Part shown: piece by piece, positions 44,992 through 52,808 of the stretch
Layout of the letters: every line of letters starts with the position of its first letter
How positions within the stretch are numbered: position 1 is the stretch's first letter
From: Bifidobacterium myosotis
GTDB taxonomy: Bacteria > Actinomycetota > Actinomycetes > Actinomycetales > Bifidobacteriaceae
Length of the DNA stretch: 64,000 nt
Reading direction: 5' to 3'
Assembly: GCF_002259745.1 (NCBI RefSeq)
Contig: NZ_MWWW01000027.1
Location: forward strand, 1-64,000
Notes under the pieces: generated by a model
Database searches by the model: none
What the model saw: only the letters and a program-made list of their open reading frames with translations
What the model was told of the DNA's origin: nothing
Translations under genes and position numbers: made by a program

Positions 44992-45837
44992 ATGATGACC
45001 GGGAACGATGGACTGCAATCGCGCGATGTGGAATGGGCCGACCCCTCGAACGGACGTGATGGGCACGCGGGTCGGCAGCCTGCGGGCCAACAGCCTGCAG
45101 GCCGGCAATCCGTGGACCAGCAATCCGTGAATCAACAATCCGTGAACCAGCCGAATGCACAGGAAACCGCCGGCCAATCGCGCACGATCCGTCCCATCGT
45201 CACCATCGGACTGCTGGACAACGACGAGTTTTCGCTCGCTTTTCTGGAACGGTCGATCGGCGAGCTCATGCCCGAGGCTCGCGTCATATGGAAGACCACC
45301 TCCGGACGGGACGCGGTGGCGCGGTGCCTGGATACGGTCCAAAGCCCCAACGTGCTGCTCACCGACATGTCGATGGACGAACTGTCCGGACTGGTGGTCG
45401 CCCGCACCATCCGCATCCAGACCGCACGCGTGGCGATCTTGGCCGTCACCTCCTTCTCGCTGGCGGTATACGCCGGCAAGGCTGCGGAGGCCGGCGCCCA
45501 GGGCATCGTGCCCAAATCCGTGGAATCGCCGATCATCCGGGCCATACGCACTGTGGCTGCGGGCGGCACATGGGGCGAGGGGTTCGACACCGCGGCGGCG
45601 GCCCACGCGCGACTCGGCGGACGGCGCGTACCCCGGCAGTTCCTGCTCTCCGACCGGGAGGCCGAGGCCATGAACCTGTGCTCGCGCGGACTGGGCACCG
45701 AGCAGATTGCCGGCGAGATGCAGGTGAGCGTCTCCACGGCCAAGACCTATCTCACCCGCGCCATCCACAAGCTGGGCGTCACCTCGCGCGGCCAAGCCGT
45801 GGCGTTGTGGACCGGAGCCGCGGAGGACGAGCGATGA
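44992..45837 (+). CDS. NarL/FixJ-family response regulator
   Basis: A 281-residue regulator. The receiver domain (about 68-190) has the phospho-acceptor Asp in VLLTDMSMDELSG, the Thr in LAVTSFSL and the Lys in VPKSVE. The C-terminal LuxR-type helix-turn-helix is LSDREAEAMNLCSRGLGTEQ then IAGEMQVSVSTAKTYLTRAI. The first 65 residues are a Gln/Ser/Val/Ala-rich tract built from 15-base repeats in DNA (45115-45156), unusual for the family. ATGATG at 44992 follows GGAGGGG. It overlaps the kinase gene by four bases, and probably controls the lipoprotein/ABC genes downstream. Confidence 0.9.
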   Translation: MMTGNDGLQSRDVEWADPSNGRDGHAGRQPAGQQPAGRQSVDQQSVNQQSVNQPNAQETAGQSRTIRPIVTIGLLDNDEFSLAFLERSIGELMPEARVIWKTTSGRDAVARCLDTVQSPNVLLTDMSMDELSGLVVARTIRIQTARVAILAVTSFSLAVYAGKAAEAGAQGIVPKSVESPIIRAIRTVAAGGTWGEGFDTAAAAHARLGGRRVPRQFLLSDREAEAMNLCSRGLGTEQIAGEMQVSVSTAKTYLTRAIHKLGVTSRGQAVALWTGAAEDER

Positions 45838-47711
45838 ACGGCGCGTCCGGATACGCGGCGCACGGGAATCATGATCGATTCCGTGGCGGGAATCGCGACG
45901 GAATCGATGGCCTGCCCGGGGCGTGGGAAGTGGGCGGAGACCGTGCCGGGGCTACGGTCCGTGGCGCGGGCCATGACGGAATCGACAATCGTCGCACTGA
46001 CGGAAGCCGCGTCATGAGGGGTGCGACGTTCGCGTTGCGATGGTTGCGCGCGCACTGGTTCCGCGTGGTCATGGCGCTGTTCATCCTTGCGGCCACGCTT
46101 ATCGAATGGGCGGCGATCCCACCGGTGTACCCGCTGAACTTCGTGTTCTCCGGGGCATCGGTGGTGGCCATCGTCCTCTCGCCGTTCCTGCCACGGACGT
46201 CTGGATGGATGATCATCGCCACGGTGCTGGGGCGGCTGTTCGTGCTCGACCTGTCCGGCCCGAATCCGCTGTGGGCCGCATATCTGGCGCTCGCGATCAT
46301 CGGATACGACAGTGCGATTCCGGTGGCGATCGGTGCGCTGCTGACCGTGTCGCTCGCCGAATGCGTGCCGGTGGCGCTCAACACGTTCAACGCGGTGTCC
46401 GCCACATGGGTGGGCATGGTCAACTACATCGGCATGTTCACCCTCGCCACCATGGGAGGCATGTCCTTCCGATGGCGCAGACAGCGCGACGAGATGCGCG
46501 ACCATGCGATGGCGTTGGAGCGTCGCCAGTGGCAGGCCGATATGCTCAAGCGCAACACGCGGCTGGCGTCGCGCATCCACGATTCGGCCAGCGGCGGACT
46601 GTCGTACATCGCCCTGACCGCGCAACGACAGCTGCGGCGGACGCCCGACGACCCCACCCACGCCACTGAGCGGCGGGACTGGGAATTCGTCAACACGCAG
46701 GCGCTTGATGTGCTCGACGAGATCCATCATGTCATCGACCTGCTCGAGGAGGTGGCGCCCGAGCAGTTGGCGAATCCGGCCGGTTCGGTGGAATCCGCGG
46801 GGTCGGCACGGCCAGGTGAGAGGGCGGATTCGGATATGGCGTCGGGGCTGACAGCATCTGCGGGAATGACGGCATCGGCGGGGTCGGCTGAGTCGATGGC
46901 ATCGGTACGGGTTCCGGAATCAGCGGAATCACCGGGACCGCGGCAACCGAGAGTCGTCAGGGAATCAGCGCGCCAGTCGCGTGGGCGAGTGAGCATAACG
47001 GGAGACGCGACGGATGCGGCGGGCGGAATGTCGGGCGGCATGCCGGGCCATACTGCGGGCGGCACGGCGATTGCACGGGCCGTCGACACGGGCAGGGAGC
47101 GTCTGGCTCGCCTCGGATTCCACGGCACCTTCGAGATACGTGGCGAGCTTCCGGATGATTGCGCCGCCGAATCGGCCCAGGAGGCCGCCAATCTCATCGG
47201 CGAGATCGCGGCGAACATCAGCCGTCATCTCGATCCGGCCACAGGTGACTACTGCTGCGTGGTGACGTTGGGCCGCTCGGCCATCGAAATCATGGAGACC
47301 AACCCGTTGCGGCAGCCGCGCGACGCCGAACATGATGACGGCGAGGCGAGGGGGCGTGGCGAGAACCGCGCAAGCACTGACGTCGCCGGCGTGGGCTCCG
47401 ATATTGGCGGCGAACCCGATGGTCGCGAGGGGATGGCCGTTTCCGATGCCAACGTTGATTTCAGCGCCGGCGTCCCCGCGCACGGCAGCGGGCTCATGAT
47501 GCACCGTCGCATCATCGCCGGACTCGGCGGCGTGCTCAACGACAGCGCCGAGGACGGCGATTGGGTGCTGTACGCGCGTATCCCCACGCGCCCAGACGGG
47601 GATGCACCCGGTCGTTCGGATTCGGGGACGGTCACAGAGCGGAACGGCGCCTTATGCTCCGATGGGCGCGTCCCTGCACGGTCGGAGCATGACGATGGGA
47701 GCCCATCATGA
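45834..47711 (+). CDS. Sensor histidine kinase (NarL-partner type)
   Basis: A 625-residue membrane kinase. A hydrophilic N-terminus (1-65) is followed by four to five transmembrane helices (about 70-215) with almost no extracellular loop. The dimerisation helix with the presumed phospho-histidine is in RLASRIHDSASGGLSYI (about 240-256), and the ATPase domain has GEIAANISRHLDP and HGSGLMMHRRIIAGLGG. An Ala/Ser/Glu/Pro-rich insert (about 300-410) separates the two catalytic parts, and another lies near 490-535. The small loops suggest intramembrane sensing, as in cell-envelope-stress kinases. ATG overlaps the regulator stop and its own stop overlaps the next start. Confidence 0.87.
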   Translation: MNGASGYAAHGNHDRFRGGNRDGIDGLPGAWEVGGDRAGATVRGAGHDGIDNRRTDGSRVMRGATFALRWLRAHWFRVVMALFILAATLIEWAAIPPVYPLNFVFSGASVVAIVLSPFLPRTSGWMIIATVLGRLFVLDLSGPNPLWAAYLALAIIGYDSAIPVAIGALLTVSLAECVPVALNTFNAVSATWVGMVNYIGMFTLATMGGMSFRWRRQRDEMRDHAMALERRQWQADMLKRNTRLASRIHDSASGGLSYIALTAQRQLRRTPDDPTHATERRDWEFVNTQALDVLDEIHHVIDLLEEVAPEQLANPAGSVESAGSARPGERADSDMASGLTASAGMTASAGSAESMASVRVPESAESPGPRQPRVVRESARQSRGRVSITGDATDAAGGMSGGMPGHTAGGTAIARAVDTGRERLARLGFHGTFEIRGELPDDCAAESAQEAANLIGEIAANISRHLDPATGDYCCVVTLGRSAIEIMETNPLRQPRDAEHDDGEARGRGENRASTDVAGVGSDIGGEPDGREGMAVSDANVDFSAGVPAHGSGLMMHRRIIAGLGGVLNDSAEDGDWVLYARIPTRPDGDAPGRSDSGTVTERNGALCSDGRVPARSEHDDGSPS

Positions 47712-48223
47712 ATGCCGACATGCGGCGACGGGCCGTCGCGATTGTCTCCGCTGCGTTGCTGGTGATCGTTGCGGTCGGCGCCATCATCTGGGCCATGCTG
47801 CTGCCCGAACCATGGCGCGACGTGCCATACAACGCGACGAACGGCACGGACGCGCAGTCATCGTCCGGAAGTGAGCACCCGGAATTCACGGGGCCAGACA
47901 AGTACGACCTGCTCAACGCATGGAACAACCTGCATACCGGGCTTGGCCGCGAAGTGCTCGAGGATGGCGTGGTGTCCGACGACGAACTTGCGGAGGTGCG
48001 CACGGCGTATAACGAATGCCTGTCCGTGTACGGGCTTCAGGCGCAGCCGGTCGACGGCGGCGAAGGCGAGGTGATCGTTACGGTTCGGGGTTCGATCGGC
48101 AGTCAGGAGAAGAACGAGATCATCCGTCAATGCGGCGTCGAATCCGATTACGTGACGCTGCGCGACGTGGCGTCCAAGGACGGCGGCCATCCCTCGCTCA
48201 GCGTCGAGATGCCGGGCTTGTGA
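47708..48223 (+). CDS. Small membrane-anchored protein of the DG(I/V)T envelope family, member 1
   Basis: A 171-residue protein, not recognised in known families. An N-terminal membrane anchor (about 8-32) has no lipobox. The outside part carries FTGP (about 57), then VLEDGVVSDDELAEV and ECLSVYG, and ends with an IIRQC segment. These pieces match the four lipoproteins that follow (48363, 49655 minus, 50861, 51871), so this looks like the shortest, most diverged member of a local family. Its start overlaps the kinase stop (ATGA), so it is made with the kinase; a role as a sensor accessory is plausible but unproven. Confidence 0.65.
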   Translation: MNADMRRRAVAIVSAALLVIVAVGAIIWAMLLPEPWRDVPYNATNGTDAQSSSGSEHPEFTGPDKYDLLNAWNNLHTGLGREVLEDGVVSDDELAEVRTAYNECLSVYGLQAQPVDGGEGEVIVTVRGSIGSQEKNEIIRQCGVESDYVTLRDVASKDGGHPSLSVEMPGL

Positions 48224-48362
48224 GACCGGTTGCGGTGTGACGCCGGCTTACCGCGAAATCGCGTCGTCCCTGGGATTACGCATGGGCATGACGTTCCGCG
48301 AACGATTGCATACCATGGCGGCAACGGCGTGATGATGCCGTTCCGACGGCGAAGGAGCTGAC

Positions 48363-49082
48363 ATGCATGATTCGTGTTCATTCGGGATTCCGGGCGCTTG
48401 CGGTACTTCCGTAGCCTCCGGCGTGGGGCGTGCATGGCTGACGGCGGCGTGCGTGGCCGCTGTAATGCTATGCACGCTGACTGCCTGCGCTGGCCCGTCG
48501 TCCGGCAATCCGGACTCCGAAGGAACTGAAGGAACTATGGAGACGGCTGGCGGGTATGACCTCAACGCGCACTATGCCGCTGAGCTGAGGCAAGCCCGCC
48601 GGACGTTGCAGGATGATGGCGCCGACTTCGCGGTGGGGATTCTCGAAGACGGCGTGATCACGCAATCCGAGCTCGCCGAGCTCAACGATCACGTGCTCCA
48701 ATGTCTGGGCGATCTGGGTCACGACACGGATTCGATCACGATGGGGGAGCTGGGTGAGATAAGCGCGCGGCCACCCAGCGGGGCATCCCAGGCGGAGTCG
48801 GCGGCGTGGGGTGGCACGTTCAATCAGGATGTGAAGACCTGCTCGACGCGCGACGGGGCACGGACCATATGGCAGCTGGCCAGTGCTGCCGAGATCAATC
48901 CGGACAACGACGGCAAGGATGTGAGGCAGATCATCATCGATTGCTATGTGAAGCAGGGGTTGGTGAGCGAATCGTATTCTATTGACGACTACGAGCGTGA
49001 CAGTCGTGCGGGCACCGGGCCGTTCGATGCCGGCAAGCGCGCCGATGCGGGCTTCCGGCAGAAGGTCGAGGCATGCGGGTGA
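48363..49082 (+). CDS. Four-cysteine lipoprotein of the DG(I/V)T envelope family, member 2
   Basis: A 239-residue lipoprotein with lipobox LTAC (cysteine near residue 42). The mature part contains HYAAEL, ILEDGVITQSELAEL and four cysteines spaced as in the paralogues: LQCLGDLG, KTCSTRDG, IIDCYVKQGLV and a C-terminal VEACG. The four cysteines probably make two disulfides. ATG follows GAAGGAGCTGAC. No known domain recognised; the DGxITxxE piece resembles the second half of an EF-hand loop but lacks the first half. Lies 140 bases after member 1 on the same strand. Confidence 0.72.
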   Translation: MHDSCSFGIPGACGTSVASGVGRAWLTAACVAAVMLCTLTACAGPSSGNPDSEGTEGTMETAGGYDLNAHYAAELRQARRTLQDDGADFAVGILEDGVITQSELAELNDHVLQCLGDLGHDTDSITMGELGEISARPPSGASQAESAAWGGTFNQDVKTCSTRDGARTIWQLASAAEINPDNDGKDVRQIIIDCYVKQGLVSESYSIDDYERDSRAGTGPFDAGKRADAGFRQKVEACG

Positions 49083-49136
49083 CTGAATGGTGGCTTGGGC
49101 ATGCCGGGCCGCTTGCCGTCTGCAGAGACCACATGA

Positions 49137-49287
49137 TGTAGGGAACGCTCCCATGATGTAGGGAACGTTCCCATGGTGTAGGGAACTTCCCACCGTGTAG
49201 GGATTGGCCCACCGTGTAGGGATGAGAAATGGCGGAATTCCGGGAAAAGCGAAAATCCGCTCCCTACATCGTGGGCCGTTCCCTACA
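49137..49287. repeat. TGTAGGGA repeat array, five direct and two inverted units
   Basis: TGTAGGGA starts at 49137, 49157, 49177, 49196 and 49215 (about 20-base period). The reverse complement TCCCTACA is at 49261-49268 and 49280-49287. The second unit contains the perfect palindrome GGGAACGTTCCC. It lies just after the lipoprotein gene ending at 49082. Confidence 0.9.
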
Positions 49288-49331
49288 CGGTGGGCTGGCG
49301 TCCTGCGTCAAATATCGTCCCTTGTCGGGAG

Positions 49332-49370
49332 GTCGGTCCGATGGGTCTAAAAGTCGGCCCGATGGGTCTA
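49332..49370 (+). repeat. Two 18-base direct repeats, 21-base period
   Basis: GTCGGYCCGATGGGTCTA at 49332-49349 and 49353-49370, one base different. Confidence 0.8.
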
Positions 49371-49407
49371 GGGGGCAGCGAATCCGTCAGCGAGTACGGC
49401 ATGGCAT

Positions 49408-49616
49408 ACTGGCGTCCATGCTTCCGGGGCCGCTCGATGGGCCAAACCGGTGACGAGCGCCAAGCCGAACTGGCGTCCATGCTTCCGGGGCCGCTCGGCC
49501 GGCGCGGGCCAGCACATCTACTACGCCATACTGGCGTCCATGCTCCCGAGGCAGCTTGGGGAAAGGGGCCACGCCATTGACGTTGACGCTGGCGTCTATG
49601 CGTTGGGGAAAATGCT
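49408..49616 (+). repeat. 29-base repeats with 32-base spacing (61-base period), CRISPR-like spacing without cas
   Basis: A 29-base unit starting ACTGGCGTCCATGCTTCCGG is identical at 49408-49436 and 49469-49497, diverged at 49530-49558 and strongly degenerate from 49588. Intervening stretches are 32, 32 and 29 bases and are not alike. No cas gene is visible in the window and the unit is not the palindromic kind typical of type I-E, so it is listed as a repeat. Confidence 0.8.
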
Positions 49617-49654
49617 TCACCCCAGTGGCATCGCCGGCGGGACGAATGGTTGCC

Positions 49655-50329
49655 TTACTGCCTCGGATCCATGTTGCATTGGGTGAGTATGTCGGTGCTG
49701 CGCTCGCTGTAGTACCGGCCGCCCGGCTCGACGAATTGACGGTGGAACTCCCAATTCTCGTCGCCGCTCGCATTGACTTCGGGAATGTCCTCGGCGGTGA
49801 ACTCATCGCCGACCACGCCCTTGCGTTTGAGACAGTCGGCCAGATCCTGACGAGCCTCTTCGTCGCTGCGATTGCGCAGATTGCCGTTCGGATCGCCGGC
49901 GACCGCGTTGTACAGCGCCGTGATCCACCGGGAGCCCGATGATGCATCGCAGGTGCCGTCCGCCTCACCGTATCGTGCATTCTCGGCGTCGGTCATTTCG
50001 CCCGACATCTGGCTGCTGCCGTCCGGATTGACGTAATCGAGCGCGAACCCGGCGTCCTTCATGCACGACGCATACCGGTTGACCGCCTCGGTGGCTTCGG
50101 CCTCGGTGATCCGCCCATCACGCAGCACGTCCTGCGCGAACGTGTTGCCCTGCCGGCCCGCGTCATCGTAATTCCGCTGGAAGTCCTCGGCCCATGGACC
50201 GGAGAAGGTGGGTTCGGCGGCTTGAGGCGCGGCATCGGTACCTGGCATGCCCCCGCAGCCGGCCAGCGTCAACATCAGCGTGAGAGACATGATGGACAGG
50301 GGGATTGCGTAGGTTGTACTGCGTTTCAT
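49655..50329 (-). CDS. Four-cysteine lipoprotein of the DG(I/V)T envelope family, member 3
   Basis: A 224-residue lipoprotein on the opposite strand to its paralogues. ATG at 50329 begins MKRSTTYAIPLS and the lipobox is LAGC (near residue 25). The family core is PTFSGPWAEDF, VLRDGRITEAEATEAV, then cysteines in ASCMKDAG, DGTCDASSG, LADCLKRKGV and LTQCNMDPRQ. The upstream extension of the frame to 50404 is repetitive and unlikely to be translated. It is transcribed divergently from member 4, with a 530-base gap containing two strong hairpins. Function unknown. Confidence 0.72.
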   Translation of the reverse strand: MKRSTTYAIPLSIMSLTLMLTLAGCGGMPGTDAAPQAAEPTFSGPWAEDFQRNYDDAGRQGNTFAQDVLRDGRITEAEATEAVNRYASCMKDAGFALDYVNPDGSSQMSGEMTDAENARYGEADGTCDASSGSRWITALYNAVAGDPNGNLRNRSDEEARQDLADCLKRKGVVGDEFTAEDIPEVNASGDENWEFHRQFVEPGGRYYSERSTDILTQCNMDPRQ

Positions 50330-50589
50330 CAGTGTTGTCCTTCGGTCTGGGCCTTGGGTCTTTGGCCTTGGGTCTTTGGTTTTGGCGCGGCGGGTGAATG
50401 TCACGGATGCCGTTCAGCCGCTCGCACAGTGTCTTTGTGACCTCGTTGTCGGTAAATCCAAGGTATGACAGATGGGACCGTCGCGCGAGCGCTCGCGTAA
50501 GCCAGCGGATGACAGACATCGGATGATCTCGGAATGGCCGGATGCCGATGGCTTCTCGGCTCCTTCTGACGGTGCTCGATGATGAAAGC

Positions 50590-50700
50590 GACGGTAAGTA
50601 CGCGTCTCGGCGAAGGTCCTGCGTTTACCGTCTGTCGTGATGGCAAGAGGGACTGTATGTACGCGTCTGTTTCGTGATGGCGCGTACATACAGTCCTTTT
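50590..50700 (+). ncRNA. Tandem stem-loops ending in a terminator: candidate attenuator or small RNA
   Basis: Stem 1: GACGGTAA (50590-50597) with TTACCGTC (50625-50632). Stem 2: a perfect 16-base stem (50650-50665 with 50681-50696) followed by TTTT, a textbook terminator. GTACGCGTCT occurs in both stems (from 50598 and from 50659), so the 3' arm CGCGTAC could pair with either copy. No coding gene precedes it on this strand. It is about 160 bases before member 4. Either a leader attenuator of that gene or an independent small RNA. Confidence 0.55.
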
Positions 50701-50860
50701 CAGCAGCTTCCACGGCAAAAGACGCTGGCGGACCAGCCAAAGACGGTCTGAAAGCTGATCCTTGTAACCTCACCGACTACACGGCGATTGCGGTCCACGC
50801 AGGAAGCGGACCTAAGCTGAATCATGACGAGGAAGTCCACGATGATTGGTGGGGATGACG

Positions 50861-51610
50861 ATGAACACGAACGGATATGGCGGCGTCGCGCGGCGGATGA
50901 TCGCGGCCGGCGTGCTGGTGCCGTTGTGCCTGGCGATGGCGGCCTGTTCCGGTCCGGGGCAGGGCGGCGGCGCGGCGAACGCCGACGGGAAGACGCCGGC
51001 GAACGCTGCGGCGACCGTCTGCAAGGCACCTGACTTCCAGGGGCCGTATGCGTCCGAATTCAAGCTCAATTGGGAGCAGTCCAAGACCGAGCTGGGCAAA
51101 CGCATCCTCGAGGACTGCCGGGTCACCGACGCGGAGCTTACGGAGGTCTTCGACGCGCAGAACCAGTGCCTGGCGCCATACGGTCTGGCCTCCACCAAAG
51201 GGCAGCTCTCCCAGGTGCGGGCGAGCGGTCTGAGCGAGGATGAGATGAACCAGAAGAACGCCGAATGCGCCGCCGAGACCGACCTGTGGAACGTCGAGTC
51301 CATGTATGACGCGCTGCAAAGCAATCCGAACAACGTTGACGCCGGTGCCCGACAGCGCGCGATATACCAGTGCCTCAAACAGCGCGATCTGCTGCCCAAG
51401 CCCATCACCGAGCAGGAGTTCCTCGATCTGGAGGTCACCGGCGCGGAAGGGCTGAGCGAGGAGCAGATCGTCGAAAAGACCCGGAAGTGGAACGAGTTCT
51501 ACCGAGCCTACATGGAGCGCAACGATGACGGCAGCCCGAACCCCGACTACGACGCCGTCAAGGCGAAGCAGTTCTGGGAATGCCAGACCGATGCGCTGAA
51601 TCAGCAGTAG
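50861..51610 (+). CDS. Four-cysteine lipoprotein of the DG(I/V)T envelope family, member 4
   Basis: A 249-residue lipoprotein; the ATG at 50861 is preferred (GGTGGGG seven bases upstream), with ATG 50855 and TTG 50846 as alternatives. Lipobox MAAC (near residue 29). Mature part: PDFQGPYASEF, ILEDCRVTDAELTEV, then NQCLAPYG, NAECAAETD, IYQCLKQRDLL and FWECQTDA. In this copy the family's DG is DC, which adds a cysteine. Closest by eye to member 5, with which it shares QSNPNNVD-like and PNPDY-like pieces through to the C-terminus. No known domain; surface-exposed. Confidence 0.75.
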   Translation: MNTNGYGGVARRMIAAGVLVPLCLAMAACSGPGQGGGAANADGKTPANAAATVCKAPDFQGPYASEFKLNWEQSKTELGKRILEDCRVTDAELTEVFDAQNQCLAPYGLASTKGQLSQVRASGLSEDEMNQKNAECAAETDLWNVESMYDALQSNPNNVDAGARQRAIYQCLKQRDLLPKPITEQEFLDLEVTGAEGLSEEQIVEKTRKWNEFYRAYMERNDDGSPNPDYDAVKAKQFWECQTDALNQQ

Positions 51611-51790
51611 GCACAGCGTCAGTCGTGCGATTCGGGGCTTGAACCATCGTTACGATGCCCGGCTGTTGCGCCGTCGGTGCACAGTCTGTCGGCGCCGGCA
51701 CATGGCCGATGCGCAACGCGGCCGGTACGCGGCCGTGAGGCACACGGCTGATGCACGGGCCGATGCAGGATCGGCGCAGCGTGCAGCGCG

Positions 51791-51831
51791 AAGCACACAA
51801 CACACAGCAACACGTAACACACAACACACAT
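51791..51831 (+). repeat. CA-rich tract before member 5
   Basis: ACACACA/AACACACA motifs repeat over about 40 bases in the 260-base gap between members 4 and 5. The transcript here would be unstructured. Apart from the GGGAGGCC ribosome site at about 51858-51866 nothing else is seen in the gap. Confidence 0.6.
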
Positions 51832-51870
51832 ACGAGAACATATACAAATCCATAAGGCAGGGAGGCCATC

Positions 51871-52632
51871 ATGCAGGGAAATACGGCAACGACGATTCGT
51901 CAACGGCTGCACCACGCGATTGTGCTGATCGGGGCGGCGACGCTGGCATGCGTGATGTTCGCCGGATGCGGACAGGTCGCGGACGTCAACGGGGCGTCCA
52001 AGACGGCCGACACATCCGGCACCGGCGGCGAACCGACCTTTTCCGGGCCGTACGCCGCGGAATTCAAGAAGCAATATGACCAGGCGCCCACCGATCTGGT
52101 CAGGAACATACTCAAGGACGGCAAAATCACCGAAGCCGAGGTGCAGGAGGTCTACGACGACTACAACAAGTGCCTCGAACCCTATGGGCTGCAGGCCACT
52201 TGGACATTGGACCGGGGCGAGGGGGTCGGCCAGTATCGTGGGTCGATGTCCGACGAAGAGCAGTTCAAGGTCATGGACGAGTGCCATGCCAAGACCGGCT
52301 CGGGCGACATCTCCAGCTTGTACGCGACGATGAACATGAACCCTGACAATGTCGATCAGGAGGCCATGGCACGCAAGATCTACCAATGCTATGCCAAGCA
52401 CGATCTGCTGCCGAGCCCCATCAGCGAAGACGAGTACATGAGCACGATGAACACCGCGAACGTGACCGACAACAGCCAGTTCGAGGCCAATCTCCGGCGT
52501 TGGCACGAGTTCTTCATCGAGTACATGAGCACCACCTTCGACGGCCAACCCAATCCGAACTACAAATACGATCAGAATTCGCCACAGGGCAAGCAGTTCT
52601 GGGCATGCGGACAGGACCCGCTGCATCAGTAG
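51871..52632 (+). CDS. Four-cysteine lipoprotein of the DG(I/V)T envelope family, member 5
   Basis: A 253-residue lipoprotein with lipobox FAGC (near residue 33). Mature part: PTFSGPYAAEFKKQY, ILKDGKITEAEVQEVYDDYN, then cysteines in NKCLEPYG, MDECHAKTG, IYQCYAKHDLL and FWACGQDP. ATG follows GGCAGGGAGGCC. It is followed by a membrane-fusion/ABC trio on the same strand (176 bases to the next start), so it may work with that exporter, for example as a periplasmic-side binding or immunity lipoprotein. That is inference; the fold is not recognised. Confidence 0.75.
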   Translation: MQGNTATTIRQRLHHAIVLIGAATLACVMFAGCGQVADVNGASKTADTSGTGGEPTFSGPYAAEFKKQYDQAPTDLVRNILKDGKITEAEVQEVYDDYNKCLEPYGLQATWTLDRGEGVGQYRGSMSDEEQFKVMDECHAKTGSGDISSLYATMNMNPDNVDQEAMARKIYQCYAKHDLLPSPISEDEYMSTMNTANVTDNSQFEANLRRWHEFFIEYMSTTFDGQPNPNYKYDQNSPQGKQFWACGQDPLHQ

Positions 52633-52750
52633 CGGTCGGAACTGTCGTCTTGCGGACGACAACGGTATTGGGAAGCCGTCGGAACCGGTAATACGCTGAA
52701 GTCAACCAAGGCGTGCACATGGTTTGCTCTTCCGGGCGAAAGACGGCGAA

Positions 52751-52778
52751 AGACATGAGGCGCAAGACATGAGGCGCA
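52751..52778 (+). repeat. 14-base tandem duplication in the leader of the exporter operon
   Basis: AGACATGAGGCGCA at 52751-52764 and again at 52765-52778, shortly before the start at 52809. Confidence 0.75.
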
Positions 52779-52808
52779 AAGCGTGGGGCACAAGGCAAGG
52801 AGGCCGAC

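Noticed and set aside
49408..49616. Calling the 61-bp repeats a CRISPR array
   Set aside because: Only two intact units, no cas genes or leader, non-palindromic unit, and neighbouring short-repeat clusters of other periods; kept as a repeat and a finding.
50637..50858. Possible 73-residue gene between lipoproteins
   Set aside because: It overlaps the perfect terminator hairpin at 50650-50696 and reads like translated repeat DNA.
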